DNA of 64,000 nucleotides. It comes from Actinopolyspora xinjiangensis (lineage in GTDB: Bacteria > Actinomycetota > Actinomycetes > Mycobacteriales > Pseudonocardiaceae). Numbering within the stretch: the stretch's first letter is position 1; each line of letters opens with the position of its first letter. The notes beneath the pieces were generated by a model. It was not told where the DNA came from. It saw only the letters and a list, made by a program, of their open reading frames with translations, and did no database searches. The DNA is taken from the NCBI RefSeq assembly GCF_900104475.1, contig NZ_FNJR01000015.1, positions 49,539 through 113,538 on the forward strand, given 5' to 3'. This document shows positions 1-8,257 of this stretch, piece by piece. The translations under genes were made by a program, and so were the position numbers.

Positions 1-1
1 A

Positions 2-235
2 CTCGGCTCGCGCGGTATCACCTCCAACGTGGTCACCCCGGGATTCGTGGCCACCGACATGACGGAGGAGCTGTCCGAGGAGCGCAAGCAGCAGATCCTC
101 GATCAGGTGCCGTTGGGGCGTTATGCCGAGCCGGACGAGGTCGCGGGGGCCGTGCGGTGGTTGGCCTCGGAAAGCGCGGGCTATGTCACCGGAGCGGTGA
201 TCCCGGTCGACGGTGGGGTCGGTATGGGGCACTGA
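2..235 (+). CDS. fabG1: 3-oxoacyl-ACP reductase FabG1/MabA, C-terminal part
   Basis: Only the last 77 codons are in the window; the 5' end lies upstream. The fragment carries the typical end of a short-chain dehydrogenase: the NVVTPGFVATDM stretch that follows the catalytic YxxxK, then a dimerisation helix and the tail GYVTGAVIPVDGGVGMGH. FabG reduces 3-oxoacyl-ACP with NADPH in fatty-acid elongation. The next gene downstream is inhA and then hemH, the order found in mycobacteria and relatives, so this is assigned as the FabG1/MabA paralogue rather than another SDR. The 134-base gap to inhA may hold a separate ribosome-binding region but suggests the same transcript. Confidence 0.9.
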   Translation, partial: LGSRGITSNVVTPGFVATDMTEELSEERKQQILDQVPLGRYAEPDEVAGAVRWLASESAGYVTGAVIPVDGGVGMGH

Positions 236-369
236 TCATCCCGAGGGTGCCGGTGTCATGCCCCCGTTCGTCGCCGTCCTTCCCGGTGGGGTCGTGCGTG
301 AGGGCGGGGCACGTCGTGGCACCTCTTGCGATCCGAGCAAACAGAACGATCAGTAGAAGGAAGCGGCAA

Positions 370-1137
370 GTGAGTGGACTGCTGGAAGGCAAGCGAATCC
401 TGATCACCGGTGTGATCACCGATTCCTCGATCGCGTTTCACACGGCCAGGGTCGCCCAGCAACAAGGGGCCCAGGTGGTGCTCACCGGGTTCGGGCGGCT
501 CAAGCTGGTGGAGCGGATCGCCGCCAGACTGCCCGAGAAGGCCCCGGTAATCGAGCTGGATGTCACCAACGACCAGCACCTGGCCGGTCTGGCCGATTCG
601 GTCTCCGAACACGTCGACGGCCTCGACGGTGTGGTTCATTCGATCGGCTACGCTCCCGAGTCCTGCCTGGGGGCGGAGTTCATGGCAGCCCCGTGGGAGG
701 ACGTGTCCAACACGCTGCAGATCTCGGCGTATTCGTTGAATTCGCTGACCAGGGCATGCCTGCCCCTGCTGGGTGAGGGCGCCTCCGTGGTGGGGATGGA
801 TTTCGACGCCCGGGTGGCTTGGCCCGCCTACGACTGGATGGGGGTGGCCAAGGCCGCCCTGGAGTCCACCTCGCGGTACCTGGCGCGCGAGCTCGGCCCA
901 CGCGGCATCCGGGTCAACCTGGTCAGCGCGGGCCCGGTCCGCACCATGGCCGCCAAGTCGATCCCGGGCTTCCAACAGCTGGAGGACACCTGGGGTGAGC
1001 GCGCCCCGCTGGGGTGGGACGTGGAGGATCCGGAGCCGGTGGGCCGCACCGTGTGCACCGTGCTGTCGGACTGGCTCCCGAAGACCACCGGCTCCATGAT
1101 CATGACCGACGGCGGGTTCCACGCGCTGGGGGCCTGA
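370..1137 (+). CDS. inhA: NADH-dependent enoyl-ACP reductase InhA
   Basis: A 255-residue enoyl-ACP reductase, the last step of each fatty-acid elongation cycle. The N-terminus [20 protein letters not shown] is the NAD-binding glycine-rich loop of the FabI/InhA type. The catalytic pair is visible in [11 protein letters not shown] (Tyr and Lys seven residues apart, as in InhA Tyr158/Lys165). The C-terminus [15 protein letters not shown] is also typical. The GTG start at 370 is chosen because GAAGGAA lies 8 bases upstream and because translation from it gives the family's normal length; the open frame continues further upstream without similarity. It follows fabG1 directly. InhA is the isoniazid target in mycobacteria, but a mycolic-acid role cannot be read from this window. 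Confidence 0.95.
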   Translation: MSGLLEGKRILITGVITDSSIAFHTARVAQQQGAQVVLTGFGRLKLVERIAARLPEKAPVIELDVTNDQHLAGLADSVSEHVDGLDGVVHSIGYAPESCLGAEFMAAPWEDVSNTLQISAYSLNSLTRACLPLLGEGASVVGMDFDARVAWPAYDWMGVAKAALESTSRYLARELGPRGIRVNLVSAGPVRTMAAKSIPGFQQLEDTWGERAPLGWDVEDPEPVGRTVCTVLSDWLPKTTGSMIMTDGGFHALGA

Positions 1138-1225
1138 CCACCGGAGGTGTTCACCCCTCGGTGAGGAGGGGCACATCGGGCTCGGCCGCGCACCCCGCCT
1201 GTGCGGCCGAGGGCCCTCCCCGGCC

Positions 1226-1231
1226 TATCAT
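1226..1231 (+). promoter_or_regulatory. -10 box of a leaderless hemH promoter
   Basis: TATCAT ends 7 bases before the GTG start of hemH and no Shine-Dalgarno sequence is present. Transcription would therefore begin at the start codon. No clear -35 box was seen. This implies hemH can be transcribed apart from fabG1-inhA. Confidence 0.45.
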
Positions 1232-1237
1232 GGTCGC

Positions 1238-2278
1238 GTGAACAGCTCGGATGACGTTGACGCGCTGCTGTACCTCTCCTTCGGTGGCCCGGAAGGACAC
1301 CAGGAGGTACGGCCTTTCCTGGAAAACGTGACTCGCGGTCGCAATGTTCCCCCGGAACGGCTCGACGAGGTAGCCGAGCATTACCACCACTTCGGCGGTG
1401 TGTCACCGCTCAACCGCCTCAACCGCGACATCATGAGCTCCCTGGAGGGAGAGCTCGCCGAGCGCGGGCTGAACCTGCCGGTGTATTTCGGCAACCGCAA
1501 CTGGCACCCGATGGTCGAGGACACCGTCGAGCGAATGGCCGCCGACGGGGTGCGGCGGGCCCTGGTCTTCGCCACCTCCGCGTGGGGTGGCTACTCGGGG
1601 TGTCGGCAGTATCACGAGGACATCGCGCGAGCCAGGGACGCGATCGGGCAACAGCGGGCTCCCGAGTTGGTCAAGCTCCGGCAGTTCTACGACCACCCGT
1701 TGTTCGTCGCCGCCAACGCCGACGCGGTGACGCGAGCCTACGCCCACCTGCCCGAGGATGTTCGTACCCAGGCCCGGTTGGTGTTCACGGCCCACTCGGT
1801 GCCGTTGAGCGCGGAGGAACGAAGCGGCGCCGACGGACGCCCGCGGTGGTACTCCAGGCAGGTTCACGAGTCCGCCCGCCTGGTCGCCGAGGCCGTCGGT
1901 GTCACCGGGTACGACGTGGTCTGGCAGTCCCGTTCCGGCCCGGCGAGCGTGCCGTGGCTGGAGCCCGACGTCTGCGACCATCTGGATCAGCTGTCGGCCA
2001 GGTCGGTGCCCGCCGTGGTCACCAGCCCTGTCGGGTTCGTCTCCGATCACCTCGAGGTGATCTGGGACCTGGACAACGAGGCCGCGGAGAAGGCCGGGGA
2101 GCTCGGGATGGGCTTCGCCCGGGCCGACACCGCCGGTACGGACCCCCGCTATGCGCGGATGATCGCCGAGCTGGTTTCCGAGCACGTCGAGAACCAGCGG
2201 GTTCGCAAGCTGTCCCCGCTGGTCACGGCGGGCTGTACGGCCAACGGTCAGTTGTGCGTGGCGCAGGGGTGCTGCTGA
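1238..2278 (+). CDS. hemH: ferrochelatase (HemH/CpfC type)
   Basis: A 346-residue ferrochelatase that inserts iron into the porphyrin (coproporphyrin III in the actinobacterial pathway). Seen in the sequence: the [10 protein letters not shown] start, the metal-site His in [14 protein letters not shown], the VFTAHSVP motif, and the conserved [17 protein letters not shown] block. The tail contains [15 protein letters not shown], and a further Cys lies in GGYSGCRQY. Together these match the four-cysteine [2Fe-2S] arrangement described for the mycobacterial enzyme. The start is GTG 1238, placed exactly 7 bases after a TATCAT -10 box. It is 100 bases downstream of inhA, the same order as in mycobacteria, and convergent with the next gene. 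Confidence 0.95.
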   Translation: MNSSDDVDALLYLSFGGPEGHQEVRPFLENVTRGRNVPPERLDEVAEHYHHFGGVSPLNRLNRDIMSSLEGELAERGLNLPVYFGNRNWHPMVEDTVERMAADGVRRALVFATSAWGGYSGCRQYHEDIARARDAIGQQRAPELVKLRQFYDHPLFVAANADAVTRAYAHLPEDVRTQARLVFTAHSVPLSAEERSGADGRPRWYSRQVHESARLVAEAVGVTGYDVVWQSRSGPASVPWLEPDVCDHLDQLSARSVPAVVTSPVGFVSDHLEVIWDLDNEAAEKAGELGMGFARADTAGTDPRYARMIAELVSEHVENQRVRKLSPLVTAGCTANGQLCVAQGCC

Positions 2279-2301
2279 GCGCTCGACAGGAGTGATCTCC
2301 C

Positions 2302-2348
2302 GCGGTGGTGGTTCGTGGGCACTCGCCGGCGGCGGCAACCACCACCGC
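2302..2348. terminator. hairpin between convergent hemH and Rv1486c-like gene
   Basis: A perfect 12-bp inverted repeat, GCGGTGGTGGTT at 2302-2313 with its complement at 2337-2348, lies between two convergent genes. The loop is 23 bases. It could end transcription from both sides. No T-run follows, which is common in high-GC actinobacteria. Confidence 0.5.
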
Positions 2349-2384
2349 CCGCCCCATGCGGCCGGGGCCGCGCACGCGGCGTGC

Positions 2385-3245
2385 TCAGTGCTGCTCGGCC
2401 CGCTGACGCAGTACCCGCACCATCTCGTCCACCGCCGCGCGTCGGGCGGTTCGCACCGATTCGAACAGCGGGTTGAGTGCTTGACTGCGCACCCTGTCCG
2501 CCGAGGCGGACACGGCTCCTCCGGGGGCGTCGTCAGCGGCCACTCGCAGGATCGCCTCGAGTTCGGTGGAGCGTTGCAGCACCCGCAGGCAGCGTTGTGG
2601 CACTCCCTCTGGCCAGGAGGGCTGGGGACGGGCCGAGACGGATTCGGCGATCTCCCCGCGAACTCCCGGGCGTCGGCGCGAGACGTCCAGTTCGGTCAGC
2701 GTGCTGGCGGCTTCCCGCATGGCCGAGGACATGCCGTGCTCGGCCTCACCGACCGGGACGTGCTCTGCTGGGGCGAGCTCGCCGATCTGGTGGATCGTCC
2801 AACGCAGCATCCCCTCCACGTGCCGCTCCGGGACCAGCCCCAGCCGGGCGTCGGGGAAGACAGCGGCCTCACCCCGCCGCAGGGCGTGGCGGGAGAACTC
2901 GGAGGCACCGTCGAGGCCGCGCACGTCGCCCGCCACCGGCAACGCGAGGCCTCCGGATCCACCTCCGGCCCTGCGCACCGCCGCCAGCAGCAGCGCGAGC
3001 CCCGCCGGGGTCTCACCGGGCTCGGGGAGTTCGAGTCGCGTCGCCGTCTCCGCGTCCGCGGCACACACCTGATGAACCTCGGCCCACGCCTGTGCGGCGT
3101 CGAGCACGTCATCCGAGGCGGCCGCGCCGTGCAGCCACGCGGACGTCCACACCACCATCGTTGCGCTCGGACATGGCACGTCCACCGACGATACCGACGT
3201 GGCCGTGATCGTCGCCAGCGGGTCGAATCCCCGTCGTGGTCGCAT
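2385..3245 (-). CDS. conserved hypothetical protein (Rv1486c-like)
   Basis: A 286-residue protein without a domain I can name. It has no signal peptide or membrane segment and is rich in Ala, Arg and Glu with largely helical character. Its place, convergent and directly behind hemH, its direction and its length (Rv1486c is about 288 residues) match mycobacterial Rv1486c. That assignment rests mainly on synteny. Cys and Trp occur in the N-terminal third (WTSAWLHGAA, VHQVCAAD), and the C-terminus is basic. The start at 3245 gives the longest product; ATGs about 29 codons in are possible. It is divergent from the DUF3097 gene with only 55 bases between them, so they may share a control region. 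Confidence 0.7.
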   Translation of the reverse strand: MRPRRGFDPLATITATSVSSVDVPCPSATMVVWTSAWLHGAAASDDVLDAAQAWAEVHQVCAADAETATRLELPEPGETPAGLALLLAAVRRAGGGSGGLALPVAGDVRGLDGASEFSRHALRRGEAAVFPDARLGLVPERHVEGMLRWTIHQIGELAPAEHVPVGEAEHGMSSAMREAASTLTELDVSRRRPGVRGEIAESVSARPQPSWPEGVPQRCLRVLQRSTELEAILRVAADDAPGGAVSASADRVRSQALNPLFESVRTARRAAVDEMVRVLRQRAEQH

Positions 3246-3300
3246 CGCGTGAACACCCTCGCGGCACGTCGCCGGCCTCCGAGCGGCCGGGGAGGATAGA

Positions 3301-4140
3301 GTGATCCCCGTGCGTTCGACCGACTACGGCCGCGATGTGCTCGCCACCGGCCGCGACCGGCGCGAGTCCCCGCCCGAGCTGCCCGCCGAGCCCGGCACGG
3401 TCGTCGAGGACGCGACCGGCGAGTTCTGCGGCGCGGTCGTGCGGCTGGAGCGCGGGGAGTTCACCAAGCACAACGTGATCCTGGAGGACCGCCACGGGTG
3501 CCAGCGTGCCTTCCCGATGCGCACCGGTGGTTTCCGCCACGAGGGCAGGAGGGTCACGCTCGTTCCCGCCGTCGCGGCCACGGACCGCTTCTCGCGCCGC
3601 TCGGCCTCGGGTTCGCTCGCGGTCGCCGACGCTCCGGCGCGCACCGCTCGCGCCAGCAGGATCTGGGTCGAGGGTCTGCACGACGCCGAACTGCTCGAAC
3701 GGGTTTGGGGGCATGATCTGCGTGTCGCCGGTGTAGTGGTCGAACCGCTGCACGGGCTGGACGACCTGCCGCGGCAGGTCGCCGAGTTCGAGGCCGGTCC
3801 CGAGCGCAGGTTGGGGGTACTGGTGGACCACTTCGTCACCGGCAGCAAGGAGACCCGCCTCGCCGAACGGGTCGACACCGCCGATGTGCTGGTGACGGGG
3901 CATCCCTACGTGGATGTTTGGCAGGCCGTGCGCCCGGCCGCTGTGGGCATCACCGAATGGCCGGAGGTCGACAGGCGCTACGACTGGAAAACCGGGGTGT
4001 GCCGCGAACTGGGGTGGGCGGATCCTACCGAGGGGTGGCGCAGGGTCCTGGCCGGGGTGCGTGACTTCCGGGACCTGCGGCCCCCGCTGCTCGGTGCCGT
4101 GGAACGCCTCATCGACTTCGTCACCCTCGCCGGGGACTAG
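3301..4140 (+). CDS. DUF3097 family protein
   Basis: A 279-residue protein of the actinobacterial DUF3097 family. Characteristic segments are the N-terminal SxDYGRDVLA, the middle block GEFTKHNVILEDRHGCQRAFPM, and the central ARASRIWVEGLHDAELLERVWG, which resembles a Toprim-like acidic fold. The end holds VTGHPYVDVWQAVRP and the predicted acid cluster around ITEWPEVDR. The function is unproven; the Toprim-like look suggests nucleic-acid or nucleotide chemistry, which is inference. The GTG at 3301 has GGGGAGGA 5 bases upstream. It sits between hemH and nfeD, a position not seen in the mycobacterial arrangement. Confidence 0.85.
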   Translation: MIPVRSTDYGRDVLATGRDRRESPPELPAEPGTVVEDATGEFCGAVVRLERGEFTKHNVILEDRHGCQRAFPMRTGGFRHEGRRVTLVPAVAATDRFSRRSASGSLAVADAPARTARASRIWVEGLHDAELLERVWGHDLRVAGVVVEPLHGLDDLPRQVAEFEAGPERRLGVLVDHFVTGSKETRLAERVDTADVLVTGHPYVDVWQAVRPAAVGITEWPEVDRRYDWKTGVCRELGWADPTEGWRRVLAGVRDFRDLRPPLLGAVERLIDFVTLAGD

Positions 4141-4214
4141 CCTTTTCCTCCGGGAACGATCCCGCGAGCCACTTGACCGGTCACGAAGATGATTCGATCT
4201 GTCACCATGGGTGT

Positions 4215-4655
4215 ATGGCCGCGTTGGTGTGGTTGCTCGCCGGAGTGCTGCTGGTGGCGGCCGAAGTCACTTCCGGCGAGCTGGTGCTGCTGATGCTGGG
4301 GCTCGCCGCCATGGGCACCGCCGGTGCGGCGGCGCTCGGTGCCCCGTTGTGGCTGGACGCGGTTGTTTTCGTCGCCCTGTCCGGTGGCCTGGTCTTCCTG
4401 GCCCGCCCCGCGCTCAAACGCAGGTTGCTGCGGGAGACGAGTGAGGGGATCGAGCCACGCACGAACGTGGACGCGCTGATCGGCAAGCGTGCCACTGTGG
4501 AGTCCACGGTGGATGCTCGGGACGGTCGGGTGCGTATCGACGGTGACGTGTGGTCGGCGCGTTCCTTCGACGAGACGCAGGTGTTGGACGTGGGGCGCAC
4601 GGTGATGGTCATGGAGATCTCGGGCGCCGTCGCCGTGGTGTGGGCCGAACCTTGA
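4215..4655 (+). CDS. NfeD-like membrane protein (Rv1487-like)
   Basis: A 146-residue protein with an N-terminal membrane part (hydrophobic stretches at about residues 2-20 and 25-63) followed by a soluble beta-rich OB-fold domain beginning near residue 80 (IGKRATVES...VRIDGDVWSARS). This is the short NfeD form that works with SPFH/flotillin proteins. The SPFH partner starts only 10 bases downstream, as in Rv1487-Rv1488. The ATG at 4215 is preferred because MAALVWLLAG begins the first membrane helix. A CACCAT sequence ends 7 bases upstream with no ribosome-binding site, so it may be leaderless. Confidence 0.9.
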   Translation: MAALVWLLAGVLLVAAEVTSGELVLLMLGLAAMGTAGAAALGAPLWLDAVVFVALSGGLVFLARPALKRRLLRETSEGIEPRTNVDALIGKRATVESTVDARDGRVRIDGDVWSARSFDETQVLDVGRTVMVMEISGAVAVVWAEP

Positions 4656-4665
4656 GGAGGCGGAC

Positions 4666-5859
4666 GTGGAGCCTGCCGTGTGGATTGTGCTGCTGGTGAT
4701 TGTGCTGCTGGTGGCGGTGCTGCTGGCCAAGACCATCCTGGTCGTGCCGCAGGCCACCAGCGCGGTCATCGAACGTTTGGGACGGTTCCGCACCGTGGCC
4801 TCTCCGGGGCTGAACATGTTGTTTCCGTTCCTCGACCGGGTGCGCGCCAAGATCGACCTGCGGGAACAGGTGGTCTCGTTTCCCCCGCAGTCGGTGATCA
4901 CCCAGGACAACCTAACCGTGTCCATCGACACCGTGGTGTACTTCCAGGTCACCGAGTCCCGTTCGGCGGTGTACGAGATCTCCAACTACATCGAGGGAGT
5001 CGAACAGCTGACCACCACCACACTGCGCAACGTGGTCGGCGGTATGAGTTTGGAGGAGACGCTGACCTCGCGTGACCAGATCAACAGCCAGCTGCGCGGG
5101 GTGCTGGACAGCGAGACCAGCCGGTGGGGAATCCGGGTCGCCCGGGTCGAGCTCAAGGCGATCGACCCACCGCCGTCGATCCAGGACTCGATGGAGAAGC
5201 AGATGCGCGCCGACCGGGAGAAGCGCGCCATGATCCTCAACGCCGAGGGGGAACGCGAGTCCGCCATCAAAACGGCGGAGGGGCAGAAGCAGTCTCAGAT
5301 CCTCGCCGCCGAGGGCTCCAAGCAGGCCGCCATCCTCAACGCCGAGGGGGAACGGCAGTCCAACATCCTGCGTTCGCAGGGGGAGCGGGCCAGCAAGTAC
5401 CTCACCGCCCAGGGCGAGGCCAAGGCGATCGAGAAGACGTTCGCCGCCGTCAAACGGGCCAAACCCACCCCGGAGATGCTGGCCTACCAGTACCTGCAGA
5501 CCCTGCCCGAGATGGCTCAGGGCGATGCCAACAAGGTCTGGGTCGTGCCCAGCGAGTTCAGCAAGTCGTTGGAGGGCTTCGCCCGGATGCTGGGCACCCC
5601 CGACGAGGAGGGCGTGTTCCGCTACGAACCGCCGGAGCAGGAAATGCCCCACGAACCGCCGGAGCAGGACGACCCCTCGGTGGCCAACTGGTTCGACATG
5701 TCCTCCAACCCCGAGGTCGCCGAAGCCGTGCGCGCGGCCGAGGCGGTGGCCCGCAAGGAGGTGCCCACCGATCTGAGCAGCACGCCGCGCGCGGGAGGTC
5801 CGGGAGACCGGCAGGCGCTCGGCGGGCGTTCCGGGGACGCTGACCAGACCGGTGGGTGA
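4666..5859 (+). CDS. SPFH/stomatin-like membrane protein (QmcA family, Rv1488-like)
   Basis: A 397-residue SPFH protein. A single membrane anchor at residues 4-24 (IVLLVIVLLVAVLLAKTIL) is followed by the SPFH domain from about residue 28 (VVPQATSAVIERLGRF). A long Glu/Ala/Gln-rich coiled coil at about 170-265 repeats the AEGERESA / AEGQKQSQ / AEGSKQAA / AEGERQSN pattern. Such proteins form large oligomeric rings that scaffold membrane microdomains and regulate membrane proteases. The C-terminal 90 residues are acidic, Pro-rich and probably disordered. GAGGAGG lies 6 bases before the GTG start, and the gene forms an operon with nfeD. The repeated coiled-coil codons cause short DNA repeats that have no other meaning. 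Confidence 0.92.
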   Translation: MEPAVWIVLLVIVLLVAVLLAKTILVVPQATSAVIERLGRFRTVASPGLNMLFPFLDRVRAKIDLREQVVSFPPQSVITQDNLTVSIDTVVYFQVTESRSAVYEISNYIEGVEQLTTTTLRNVVGGMSLEETLTSRDQINSQLRGVLDSETSRWGIRVARVELKAIDPPPSIQDSMEKQMRADREKRAMILNAEGERESAIKTAEGQKQSQILAAEGSKQAAILNAEGERQSNILRSQGERASKYLTAQGEAKAIEKTFAAVKRAKPTPEMLAYQYLQTLPEMAQGDANKVWVVPSEFSKSLEGFARMLGTPDEEGVFRYEPPEQEMPHEPPEQDDPSVANWFDMSSNPEVAEAVRAAEAVARKEVPTDLSSTPRAGGPGDRQALGGRSGDADQTGG

Positions 5860-5938
5860 TCCCCCCTGGGCGGTTGGGAACCGGTGTGGATGTTCCGCGA
5901 TCGGATTCCACTGTGTTTGCGAACAGCGCGGGGCCGTC

Positions 5939-5958
5939 GTCGGACCTGTCGCCTCGGG
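5939..5958 (+). repeat. 20-bp direct repeat, left copy
   Basis: GTCGGACCTGTCGCCTCGGG is repeated exactly at 7153-7172 in the same orientation. Similarity continues weakly on both sides (GGGGCC before, CGAAGA after). The two copies enclose 1.2 kb with one hypothetical gene, so they could be attachment-site or duplication scars. Confidence 0.6.
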
Positions 5959-6146
5959 GCGAAGATTCATTGCCTCGCTAGCGGGTCCATCACCCACCGC
6001 AACTGCCACATCCTTCGCGCGGGGCGTAGTCGTCCTCGCCCTGGACCGCGCACCACTCCCGAACAAGAAGTGGCACGAGATGTTCGGCCCGTCGGTGCCG
6101 TTGAAGAAGGTCAGCGAATCCTCGCGCTCGTTCGACGCCCCCCCAG

Positions 6147-6260
6147 GAATTCATCGAGGACAAGTTCCCAGCCGACATCACTCCCGACCACGTCCCCGAG
6201 ACTCACCAGCTACGCACCACCGCGCTGGTGGCGCTGCTGATCGGCACCGGCTGCCGCGTG
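6147..6260 (+). pseudogene. possible tyrosine-recombinase remnant
   Basis: Read from 6147, the sequence gives EFIEDKFPADITPDHVPETH followed by LRTTALVALLIGTGCRVE. The second part resembles the box I region of tyrosine integrases, where an ALLLGTGxRxGE-type motif carries the first catalytic Arg. Nothing recognisable precedes or follows it and the reading frame breaks down. The match is short and may be chance. Confidence 0.25.
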
Positions 6261-6428
6261 GAACCTTCGGCTGCAGCGACACAACAAGGCCAGCCCTCTC
6301 ACCTCACAACGGGGAAGAACGGGCCCGGTGCTGAACGCGGTGCGGTCTCGAGGGGTGTCTCGGTCATTCTGTCCGCTGCGGGCGTCGAGTCACTGGCGGA
6401 TCACGCGGCCTTCGCCGGTGCCGGTCTC

Positions 6429-6977
6429 TCAGGGGGCCAGGTAACCGATCCAGCCGTTGTCCTGCACTCCCGTCCTCATGCCCTGGGCCAGTGGTGCGGG
6501 CTCCAGCAGCGCCGCGGCCGCCGCGGGAAGTTGTTCGTCGACGAAGCCGCCTGTCGGCCCGCTGCTGCTGAAATCATGCGTGATGAAGAACTGGCGGTCG
6601 ACGATACCGAGTGGGCTGCCGGTGGTGTAGCTCGGTATGGCGCCGCCCGACACGGGGCGGTGAACTGTGCCGTCGGCGTCGACGGCCCAGGACGGGCCGT
6701 CAAACCGCGTGACTGCCTCGATCCACTCGCAAGCCACGACGTACACCTCGTCGGTCCGTTCGTAGCGCGTCTGCCGCCCCTCGAAGCCGGCATCCCGCGC
6801 GATATAGCGGGGCAGCGCAGGCGCACCATGGCGGCGGGCGAAGGCGAAGAACTCCTGCACCTGGCGGCGCTGCCGGGCCTCCTCCCGTGCGTCGGTCCGT
6901 TCGGTCTCAGCCTTCTGCGCGGCGCGCTCCCTCAGCCAGCGCGCGTACTTGGTGGCTTTCTCCTCGAACCCTGACAC
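6429..6977 (-). CDS. hypothetical protein
   Basis: A 182-residue soluble protein that I do not recognise. The first 45 residues are strongly charged and helical (EEKATKYARWLRERAAQKAE, then ARQRRQVQEFFAFARRHG), suggesting a coiled coil. The rest looks globular and rich in aromatic residues (CEWIEAVTRFDGPSWAVDADG, FITHDFSSSGPTGG). There is no signal peptide or membrane segment. It is alone between two non-coding stretches and inside the interval bounded by the 20-bp direct repeats, which suggests acquisition rather than core function. The codon pattern is consistent with a real gene. Confidence 0.6.
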   Translation of the reverse strand: MSGFEEKATKYARWLRERAAQKAETERTDAREEARQRRQVQEFFAFARRHGAPALPRYIARDAGFEGRQTRYERTDEVYVVACEWIEAVTRFDGPSWAVDADGTVHRPVSGGAIPSYTTGSPLGIVDRQFFITHDFSSSGPTGGFVDEQLPAAAAALLEPAPLAQGMRTGVQDNGWIGYLAP

Positions 6978-7460
6978 GATCCCCTCCCTCAGCTCTGGGC
7001 TTCCCCACCCAGGCCCCCGGGGGGAGGCTCAGATGTTTCCACGCCTGGACAACATCATCCACCCCTGAACCAGACCTTCCAACCGCTCAGCAACAGATAT
7101 TCCCGAAAATTGTCTACAAGGGGGTGGAACCGGATACGCCGAAAAGGGGCCAGTCGGACCTGTCGCCTCGGGACGTCGAAGAGCCAGCCTGGCTGGCGCC
7201 ATCAAGCCGTGGTCGAGCGCAGTGCGTTCAACCGAGCGCTGGCCGGCGTCGGGGCGTCCGGATCCTCAGGTGCGCAGGATCGGATCGACACCGCGCCGCG
7301 GTGTCCTTGCCGTCCCCTTTTCCCGAGGTATCCGGTTCCCACCGCTACTGCTGTAGCCGGTGACCGCACGCATCCGTGTGTCACCGCCGTGCAGTAGCCG
7401 CAGACCGCCTCGGCAGCACCGCTTTCTCGTGGAGGACCGGTGGACCCGAACCTGCGGGAG
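6978..7460. other. intergenic region, no gene seen
   Basis: About 480 bases between two reverse-strand genes. No convincing coding frame is present. It contains the right copy of the 20-bp direct repeat at 7153-7172. Confidence 0.55.
7153..7172 (+). repeat. 20-bp direct repeat, right copy
   Basis: Exact copy of the 5939-5958 sequence in the same orientation, 1214 bases away. It ends the poorly coding island and lies 290 bases from the DUF421 gene. Confidence 0.6.
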
Positions 7461-8159
7461 TTACCGGTCCTCGCCCGGCCGTGTGGGCGGTTCGGAGGAG
7501 GGGTCCGCGGACTCGGACGAGTCCGAGGTGTGGGTGGACAGATCGTCGCGTACCGGCGGTTGTGGTCCGTCCACACTGGCTAGCAGCTTGCTGTCCACGG
7601 GACGACCCTCGGGGTCGACGGTCAGCACCGATACCTCTCCGGTGGTCTCCAGCACGACCGCCTCGACCTGTTCCAGCCGGGTGATGCCCGCCAGCCGCAG
7701 TTTCGCGTAGAGGTCGTTGCGGGTCATCTGCGCCTGGTCCAGGTTCTCGCGCAGTTCCCGGCAACCGTCCATGAGAAGCAGCGGTCGGTTGTCGGAGAGC
7801 CGTTCGACCCTGCCGTGCTTGCGCAGGTACGCCAGCAGGCTCTGCGTGGTGAACAGCGCCGCCAACGCGAACATGCCCTGCAGCAACGAAACCTCGGAAC
7901 TGACCGCGGTGGTGGCGGTGATGGAGCCGAACGCCACCGTCGCCGCGTAGTCGAAGTTCGTCATCTGCGAGAACGAACGCAGCCCGGCTATGCGGGAGAA
8001 CGCGATCAGCGCCACATAGATCGACACCGTCGATATCGCCACGAGCGCCAGTGTCTGCCACGAGACGTGCAAACCTGCGGTCACCGGGTTGCTCCTCGAA
8101 CGAGCCGGGGTCGACGAACGAGTCGATTGCTCGTGCAAACTAGCATCGACGTAGGTCAC
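7461..8159 (-). CDS. DUF421 (YetF-like) membrane protein
   Basis: A 232-residue member of the DUF421/YetF family. Three hydrophobic segments lie at about residues 33-52, 68-90 and 92-110. They include the family's SRIAGLRSFSQMTNFDYAAT and AFGSITATTA motifs. The soluble part that follows contains the diagnostic GCRELRENLDQAQMTRNDLYAKLRLAG, where the protein is normally named, and the ...VEAVVLETTGEVSVL strand. The last 40 residues are acidic and disordered. The family's biochemical role is not settled. The start could be further in, since the first 25 residues are polar and poorly conserved-looking. It is divergent from the AraC-type regulator. Confidence 0.88.
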   Translation of the reverse strand: MTYVDASLHEQSTRSSTPARSRSNPVTAGLHVSWQTLALVAISTVSIYVALIAFSRIAGLRSFSQMTNFDYAATVAFGSITATTAVSSEVSLLQGMFALAALFTTQSLLAYLRKHGRVERLSDNRPLLLMDGCRELRENLDQAQMTRNDLYAKLRLAGITRLEQVEAVVLETTGEVSVLTVDPEGRPVDSKLLASVDGPQPPVRDDLSTHTSDSSESADPSSEPPTRPGEDR

Positions 8160-8257
8160 CGGGTTTCTTTTCGGTCGGCGGGTCGCTCGCCGCGCTTTTC
8201 GAGCACCGGCATGTCAGCGGGTTGGGTGATTCGTGGGTCACCTGGCAGCATCGGGGA

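Larger units (their letters stand above)
5860..6428. other. region without an intact gene
   Basis: About 570 bases between the SPFH gene and a reverse-strand hypothetical gene. No frame has sustained actinobacterial codon use. It holds the left copy of a 20-bp direct repeat (5939-5958) and a short stretch that may be a recombinase remnant (6147-6260). Confidence 0.6.

Noticed and set aside
157..369. Long upstream extension of inhA
   Set aside because: It overlaps the fabG1 end in another frame, and the family's start motif begins at GTG 370 with a good ribosome-binding site.
3219..3236. GGGTCGAATCCCCG resembles a tRNA T-arm
   Set aside because: It is inside the reverse-strand Rv1486c-like coding region, encodes RRGFDPL there, and no acceptor stem or anticodon arm can be folded around it.
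5200..5460. Short direct DNA repeats in the SPFH gene, first read as an array
   Set aside because: They are the codons of the AEGERESA-type coiled-coil repeat in the protein and have no spacer pattern of a CRISPR.
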